Positions 7,231-13,187 of a stretch of DNA of 13,187 nucleotides are shown piece after piece. Made by a program: the position numbers and the translations under genes. Each line of letters begins with the position of its first letter. Position 1 is the first letter of the stretch. A model generated the notes under the pieces. The model searched no databases, had not been told where the DNA came from, and saw only the letters and a list, made by a program, of their open reading frames with translations. Source of the stretch: JAJXTN01 sp038230895 (GTDB taxonomy: Bacteria; Patescibacteriota; Saccharimonadia; Saccharimonadales; UBA4665); NCBI GenBank assembly GCA_038230895.1, contig JBBRMJ010000015.1, forward strand, positions 1-13,187, in the 5' to 3' direction.

Positions 7231-9912
7231 ATGGATGACGAACAGATTGAACCAATAATGCCTGATGAAGACACGAACCAGCCTGAGGATGTGAGCAGCG
7301 CGCCTGTAGAGCAGCGTCCGGATAACAACGTGGTGCCTGAAGCGACCATGGAAGAGCGCCGTAGGGGCTCTGTACAGGCGGCTGACGTGCTGGATAGCGG
7401 TCACTCGCGCAGTGTTGAACTGCGCACCGTCGAGAACGTCATGGAAGACAGCTATTTACGTTACTCCATGAGTGTGATCATCGACCGTGCTTTGCCAGAT
7501 GTCCGAGATGGCCTGAAACCAGTGCACCGCCGCATTTTGTACACGATGAACGAATCCGGTTTACGCAGCACGGCTCGCCACCGTAAGTCAGCTACCGTCG
7601 TTGGTGATGTCATGGGTCGCTACCACCCGCATGGTGACTCCAGTATCTATGATGCCATGGTGCGTATGGCCCAGCCTTGGGCAATGCGATACATGCTAGT
7701 GAACGGGCAAGGGAACTTCGGTAGTATGGACGGCGACCCACCAGCTGCCTATCGTTACACCGAAGCTAAGATGGCACGTTTGGCTGATGAACTGCTGGCA
7801 GACATCGACAAAGAGACAGTAGATTACCGCGAAAACTACGATAACACCCGTACAGAACCGTCTGTTCTCCCTGCTAAGTTACCAAACTTGTTGTTAAACG
7901 GACAACTTGGAATCGCCGTTGGTATGGCTACCAATATCCCTCCACACAACCTAACCGAGCTGGTTGACGCCGAGATCGAGCTGCTTGATAACCCTGAAGC
8001 CAGTCTTGACGATCTGTTACAGCACGTCAAGGGACCTGATTTCCCAACCGGTGGCATCATCTATGGCAAGGAGTCGATTCGCACTGCCTACGCGACAGGC
8101 CGCGGTGGCGTTGTCACCCGTGGAGTAGCTGAGATTGTCGAGAACGACAAGGGTCGTCACCAGATTGTTATCACCGAAATCCCCTATGCCTTGAACAAAG
8201 AAAGCCTGGTGCTCAAGATTGCCGAACTGGTCAATACCAAGAAGATTGTCGGCATTAGCGACTTGCGTGACGAGACGGCTCGTGGTGACGTCCGGATTGT
8301 GATTGACCTCAAGCGGGATGCTTACCCGAAGAAGGTACTAAACCAGCTTTACAAGTTGACCCAATTGCAGCAGAGCTTCCACTTCAACATGATGGCTCTG
8401 ATTGATGGCATCCAACCTCGCGTCCTGGGCCTGAAGGACATCCTGCAGGAGCACATCAAGCACCGTGTCGTCGTTGTTCGCCGCCGCACTGAATTTGAGC
8501 TTAGGAAGGCTCGTGAGCGAGCGCACGTCCTCGAAGGGTTAAAGATTGCCCTCGATCACATCGATGAAGTGATTGCCGTTATCCGCGCCTCAGACACTAC
8601 TGACGAAGCCCAGGCTAATCTGATGGCAAAATTCAAGCTTAGTGAAATCCAAGCCAAAGCCATTCTGGCTATGCAGTTACGTACCTTGGCTGGGCTGGAA
8701 CGACAGAAGATCGAAGACGAATTGGCTGAGCTGCTCAAGCTCATTGCCAAGCTGGAAGCTATCTTGGCTGATGAGAAGAAGATTCTGAAAATCATTCGTG
8801 ACGAGCTGCTAGAACTGAAGCGACAATATGGTGATGAGCGCCGTACCAAAGTGGTACCGAGTGAATTGGGCAAAATGAGCGATGAAGACCTGATTGCTGA
8901 CGAACAAGTTGTGGTAACGCTCACAGCAGCCAACTATATTAAGCGCAGCCAAATCGTTGATTACAAGCGACAGGGACGTGGTGGCAAGGGCCGTCGTGGT
9001 ATGACGACGCGTGAGGAAGATGTCATTGAACATGTTGTTAACGCTTCAACACATGACTTCCTGCTATTCTTCACGAACAAGGGTCGGGTCTTCCGATTGA
9101 AGACCTACGAAGTGCCAGCCGTCGGTATGAATGCCAAGGGAGTCGCCCTGGTTAACCTCTTACAGCTCCAACCTGAAGAGACCGTCAGTAGCGTCATCAA
9201 CATTAGCAAGGGTCACAACGCCGCTAACCTGATCATGTGTACTGTCCGCGGCGTCGTCAAGAAGACGCCGTTCGAGCAGTACCAGAATGTCCGTAACAGC
9301 GGTCTGATTGCCATAAACCTCGACGCTGGTGATGAACTAAAGTGGATCCGTATGACCAGTGGTGATAACGAAGTCGTCATCTCGACCAGCCAAGGCCAAG
9401 CCATCCGCTTCCACGAGAAGGATGCTCGACCACTGGGCCGTGTTAGTCGCGGTGTCCGTGGAATCCGTTTGCGCGCCAATGACCAAGTTATCGGCATGGA
9501 CATTGTCGAAGAGGGTAGCAGCATCTTTGTCATCAGTAAATTTGGTTACGGCAAGAAGACCAAAGTGGCTCAGTTCACATCACACGCCCGTGGTGGTGTT
9601 GGCATTCGCTCCGCCGTCGTCAACCAGAAGACCGGTGAGCTCGTCGGTGTCAAAACGCTGGGTGATACAGACGACCAAGAGGTGATCATCATCTCCAAGA
9701 ACGGCCAAACCATCCGCCTCGGCATCAAGGGCATCCCATCACTGGGCCGCGCCACCCAAGGCGTCCGCATTATGCGCCTCAATGACACCGACCAAGTCAG
9801 CTCCCTCGCCCTGGTCGACAAAACCGAAGACATTGAAGAGATTGAAGAAGACGAAGCTGTCGTTCTCGATGCCCCCGAAGCTGAAACTCCCATTGAAACC
9901 ACTGAAGAGTAG
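7231..9912 (+). CDS. gyrA: DNA gyrase subunit A
   Basis: The protein has 893 residues and is the DNA cleavage and wrapping subunit of gyrase. An acidic N-terminal extension of about 60 residues precedes the conserved start of the winged-helix domain (VENVMEDSYLRYSMSVI). The quinolone-region motif HPHGDSSIYD (132-141) has Ser137 and Asp141 at the positions equivalent to E. coli Ser83 and Asp87, the susceptible-type residues. The catalytic Arg175-Tyr176 is in AAYRYTEAKM. A helical coiled-coil region spans about 430-540. The C-terminal beta-pinwheel carries the GyrA-box QGRGGKG (581-587, nt 8971-8991), which separates GyrA from ParC. The tail is acidic (EEIEEDE). The ATG is preceded only by a weak GGGG (7217-7220). 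Co-transcription with gyrB across the structured spacer is likely. Confidence 0.97.
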   Translation: MDDEQIEPIMPDEDTNQPEDVSSAPVEQRPDNNVVPEATMEERRRGSVQAADVLDSGHSRSVELRTVENVMEDSYLRYSMSVIIDRALPDVRDGLKPVHRRILYTMNESGLRSTARHRKSATVVGDVMGRYHPHGDSSIYDAMVRMAQPWAMRYMLVNGQGNFGSMDGDPPAAYRYTEAKMARLADELLADIDKETVDYRENYDNTRTEPSVLPAKLPNLLLNGQLGIAVGMATNIPPHNLTELVDAEIELLDNPEASLDDLLQHVKGPDFPTGGIIYGKESIRTAYATGRGGVVTRGVAEIVENDKGRHQIVITEIPYALNKESLVLKIAELVNTKKIVGISDLRDETARGDVRIVIDLKRDAYPKKVLNQLYKLTQLQQSFHFNMMALIDGIQPRVLGLKDILQEHIKHRVVVVRRRTEFELRKARERAHVLEGLKIALDHIDEVIAVIRASDTTDEAQANLMAKFKLSEIQAKAILAMQLRTLAGLERQKIEDELAELLKLIAKLEAILADEKKILKIIRDELLELKRQYGDERRTKVVPSELGKMSDEDLIADEQVVVTLTAANYIKRSQIVDYKRQGRGGKGRRGMTTREEDVIEHVVNASTHDFLLFFTNKGRVFRLKTYEVPAVGMNAKGVALVNLLQLQPEETVSSVINISKGHNAANLIMCTVRGVVKKTPFEQYQNVRNSGLIAINLDAGDELKWIRMTSGDNEVVISTSQGQAIRFHEKDARPLGRVSRGVRGIRLRANDQVIGMDIVEEGSSIFVISKFGYGKKTKVAQFTSHARGGVGIRSAVVNQKTGELVGVKTLGDTDDQEVIIISKNGQTIRLGIKGIPSLGRATQGVRIMRLNDTDQVSSLALVDKTEDIEEIEEDEAVVLDAPEAETPIETTEE

Positions 9913-9924
9913 CTCTCGTAACAG

Positions 9925-10539
9925 ATGAAACATCCTCTGTTGTCACCGGCTAGCGACATTCTGAACCAGGTTGCTAGTCCTCTAACAGTCACCGCTGTTG
10001 GCGACGACATCACCCAGGATCTGATCGATGAGATGTTAACGCTGGCAGCTGGAGAGCAGGGCAGTAAGGAGCGGCCGACGATGGTTGGCCTGGCAGCACC
10101 CCAGATTGGTGTCAGCCAGCGAATCATCATCGTAGCCGTTGACGCTGATGGCTTAGGCCAAGCAACAGACTTCCGGGTTTACATCAACCCTGAGATCATC
10201 GAGCAATCAATCGAGACAGCGTTCAACCGCGAGGGCTGCTACTCCACCAGCCACGTCTGCGGCCGTCTGGCGCGTGCCAGCAGCGTGCAGGTCAAAGCCC
10301 TCGATCGAAACGGCAAAACCGTCCAAGAGAGCCACACTGGTATCCCAGCCCGTATCTTCCAGCATGAGATTGACCACTTGGATGGTATTCGTTTCCCAGA
10401 CCGCATCACTAACGATGACGATCTGCTCTGGGTCGACCCTGAACACTTCGGTGATTTCCGTAAACTATGGGCTACATGGCCCCACACATGTCCCCGTGCC
10501 AAGTGGGAAGCCATCAAAACTGGGCGAGACGGCGCTTGA
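9925..10539 (+). CDS. def: Peptide deformylase
   Basis: The protein has 204 residues and is a metallohydrolase that removes the formyl group from the N-terminal methionine of nascent proteins at the ribosome. All three family motifs are present: GLAAPQIG (Gln60), REGCYS (Cys105, metal ligand; Tyr where Leu is common) and QHEIDHLDG (His147, catalytic Glu148, His151). The C-terminus runs about 35 residues past the last motif, with a Trp-rich end. The ATG lies 12 nt after the gyrA stop with no strong Shine-Dalgarno, so coupling to gyrA translation is likely. Ends with TGA at 10537-10539, showing standard stop use. Confidence 0.95.
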   Translation: MKHPLLSPASDILNQVASPLTVTAVGDDITQDLIDEMLTLAAGEQGSKERPTMVGLAAPQIGVSQRIIIVAVDADGLGQATDFRVYINPEIIEQSIETAFNREGCYSTSHVCGRLARASSVQVKALDRNGKTVQESHTGIPARIFQHEIDHLDGIRFPDRITNDDDLLWVDPEHFGDFRKLWATWPHTCPRAKWEAIKTGRDGA

Positions 10540-10594
10540 CCGTCACTTCAGATTTGCAATTTTGCGGCTAGCCAGCTTTAATTACCTATCTGCT

Positions 10595-11152
10595 ATGAAA
10601 AAACTCAATGATACATCTGACATATCCGATAGATTCACCGAAATCGAACGCAAATTTTTAATAGACGTGGCTGGCTTACCACACGATTTTGAAACGCTTC
10701 GACATGTCCATGTCTCGCAAGGCTATTTAGGTGAAGGCTTCAGATTACGAGATGCCGAAGGTCAGCTATCATTGGCCGTGAAGTCACCAGGCGGGCTGCA
10801 GCGCGCCAAGTTCGAGATACCGCTGACTACCGAACAATTCGCTAGTCTCTGGCACAGCATTGAAGGCCGGCTGATTACCAAGACCAGTTATTACATTGAC
10901 GGGGAACAACGTATCGAGCTTGATATTTTCGAGGGACAGCTAGCGGGATTGATCATCGCAGAGGTAGAGTTTGACTCACTGGAAGCAGCCCATAGTTTCA
11001 CGCCGCCTTCTTGGTTCGGCCGAGAAGTGACTGAACTACCCCAGTATAAAAACCAAAATCTCGCTGAGCTCGTCGCTCGAATGAGCACTAAGCCATTCAT
11101 GGATGTACTCGGTATCGAGTTGAATAGCGGGACGAGTGATTACTTGCTGTAG
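10595..11152 (+). CDS. CYTH-domain (triphosphate tunnel metalloenzyme-like) protein
   Basis: The protein has 185 residues from the ATG at 10595. The frame stays open far upstream into def, but that part is out of frame with def and not protein-like. CYTH hallmarks in order are the TEIERKF signature (Glu16, Glu18, Lys20), FRLRD (Arg50, Arg52), LAVK (Lys63), AKFEIPL, ITKTSYY, ELDIFEG, LIIAEVEF, and GREVT followed by a helical end. Family members hydrolyse or cyclise triphosphates (tripolyphosphate, thiamine triphosphate, ATP) inside a beta-barrel tunnel using Mg or Mn. The usual Arg of the K-x-R motif is Ser98 here, so the activity may differ. The gene follows def by 55 nt. No clear Shine-Dalgarno precedes the ATG. 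Fold call strong, substrate unknown. Confidence 0.85.
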   Translation: MKKLNDTSDISDRFTEIERKFLIDVAGLPHDFETLRHVHVSQGYLGEGFRLRDAEGQLSLAVKSPGGLQRAKFEIPLTTEQFASLWHSIEGRLITKTSYYIDGEQRIELDIFEGQLAGLIIAEVEFDSLEAAHSFTPPSWFGREVTELPQYKNQNLAELVARMSTKPFMDVLGIELNSGTSDYLL

Positions 11153-11182
11153 GTAATACATCAACTATCGGTCGTTTATATC

Positions 11183-11212
11183 TTGACGTAAGGGGGTAGG
11201 GTGGCGTATGAT
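11183..11212 (+). promoter_or_regulatory. Candidate rRNA promoter
   Basis: A -35 TTGACG (11183-11188) and a -10 TATGAT (11207-11212) are spaced 18 nt apart, with a G-rich spacer. Transcription would begin about 11219, leaving a leader of about 160 nt before the 16S. It is the best match between the CYTH gene and the 16S gene. A second TTGACG at 11225 has no properly spaced -10. Confidence 0.55.
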
Positions 11213-11331
11213 AGTCTGAATGGCTTGACGGGGGTTGTCTATAAGTGTCCCTGAAATAGCCATTCCGTTCGTTAAAAATTGAGTAGTGCAAATCAACGTC
11301 AGTTCATTTGAATTGTTTTGAAGTAAGTCAG

Positions 11332-11349
11332 TGAAGTCTTCGGACTTCA
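11332..11349 (+). other. UUCG-capped hairpin in the 16S leader
   Basis: TGAAGTC (11332-11338), loop TTCG, GACTTCA (11343-11349) form a perfect 7-bp stem with an extra-stable tetraloop, about 30 nt before the mature 16S start. No U-tract follows immediately, so it is more likely a leader-folding or processing element than a terminator. No boxA-like antitermination sequence is evident. Confidence 0.5.
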
Positions 11350-11378
11350 TGTTCGACTGAAGTTAAGATCTAATTCTT

Positions 11379-12874
<1,496 letters not shown>

Positions 12875-13187
12875 AAATAAATGCGCCTGGCAGCGCATTA
12901 GACTAGGTGGTGTAAATCCATCTCTGTTCTTCGGAATAGATAGCTGCGAGCAGGACATCTTCGGTAACGAAATGTCTGAAGGGCTCTATATGCAAACGGT
13001 AGTCTTTACAGATTGTTAACGACAATCAACGGTGTTTTCGACTCTACAATGTGTACATGGAGGAAGAAAACCGCGTGCAACTTCGGTTGTGCCGAAAAGC
13101 CGGTAAGGAATGCAAGAAATAGCCTAATGCGTGACCCAGGGAGATCCTTATGTCGAGTGTAATTACGTCACTTTTGTGACTATGACA
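12875..13187 (+). mobile_element. Group II intron in 16S rRNA, 5' part (domain I), runs off the window
   Basis: Sequence after 16S TGTACA departs fully from rRNA. From 12881 it reads ATGCGCCTGGCA, then GCGCATT closing a 7-bp stem, then TAGACTAGGTGGTG and TAAATCC. This matches the start of bacterial group II introns (typically GTGCGCC-x-GGCA, stem, TCTAGGNGGTG, AAGTCC), for example the Oceanobacillus IIC intron as I recall it. Further on, GTCTGAAGG and TGCAAAC also match domain I. UUCG- or GUAA-capped hairpins occur at 12924-12939, 12954-12976 and about 13076-13090. The first core base is A instead of G, and six bases (AAATAA) separate it from the rRNA. No reverse transcriptase is visible; the window ends while still in domain I. 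The splice boundary is uncertain by several bases. Confidence 0.8.

Noticed and set aside
10274..10594. N-terminal extension of the CYTH gene overlapping def
   Set aside because: It is the +1 shadow of def. The translation is not protein-like until the ATG at 10595, just before the CYTH signature.
11225..11245. Second rRNA promoter TTGACG with TATAAG
   Set aside because: The spacer is only 9 nt, far too short for a sigma70 promoter, and no -10 element lies at 16-18 nt.
12875..13187. Group I intron
   Set aside because: The ordered P, Q, R, S core elements are not visible, while the opening stem and following conserved segments match group II domain I.

Overview
The window looks like a chromosomal segment of a Candidatus Saccharibacteria (TM7, Patescibacteria/CPR) genome. 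The evidence is the 16S rRNA, which carries Saccharibacteria-like stretches (for example GGCGTAAAGAGTTGCGTAGG and GACGGGGACCCGCACAAGCGG), and two minus-strand membrane/surface proteins of a type I associate with this phylum. TGA acts as a normal stop (it ends def), so this is not the recoded Gracilibacteria/SR1 code.

Layout. (1) 2-2857, plus strand: a VirD4/TraG-like P-loop ATPase of the type IV secretion/pilus class. It is open at the left edge, so its start lies outside the window. (2) 2865-4915, minus strand: a two-gene unit running towards the ATPase. It encodes a cysteine-repeat surface protein with a C-terminal sorting-like signal, and a small two-helix membrane protein. (3) 5101-11152, plus strand: gyrB, gyrA, def (peptide deformylase) and a CYTH-domain protein, starting from a good sigma70-type promoter. 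The gyrB-gyrA gap is filled by an approximately 100-nt imperfect palindrome. (4) 11153-11378: rRNA promoter and leader. (5) From 11379: a 16S rRNA gene that runs out of the window.

The 16S gene is the remarkable part. Its V1 stem (helix 6) carries an approximately 158-nt insertion that folds into a branched domain. Its 3' part is interrupted after the TGTACA of the universally conserved 1391-1407 site by sequence that is not 16S. That sequence begins with a recognisable group II intron domain I and continues to the window edge. The intron core appears to be preceded by about six extra nucleotides. Two substitutions also fall in the 515F and 806R amplicon primer sites.

How the genes fit together: gyrB and gyrA give the supercoiling enzyme. 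def acts on nascent proteins and sits 12 nt behind gyrA. The CYTH protein is a probable triphosphate-processing enzyme of unknown substrate. The left-hand genes are cell-surface and secretion functions that fit an epibiont or symbiont lifestyle; that last point is inference.
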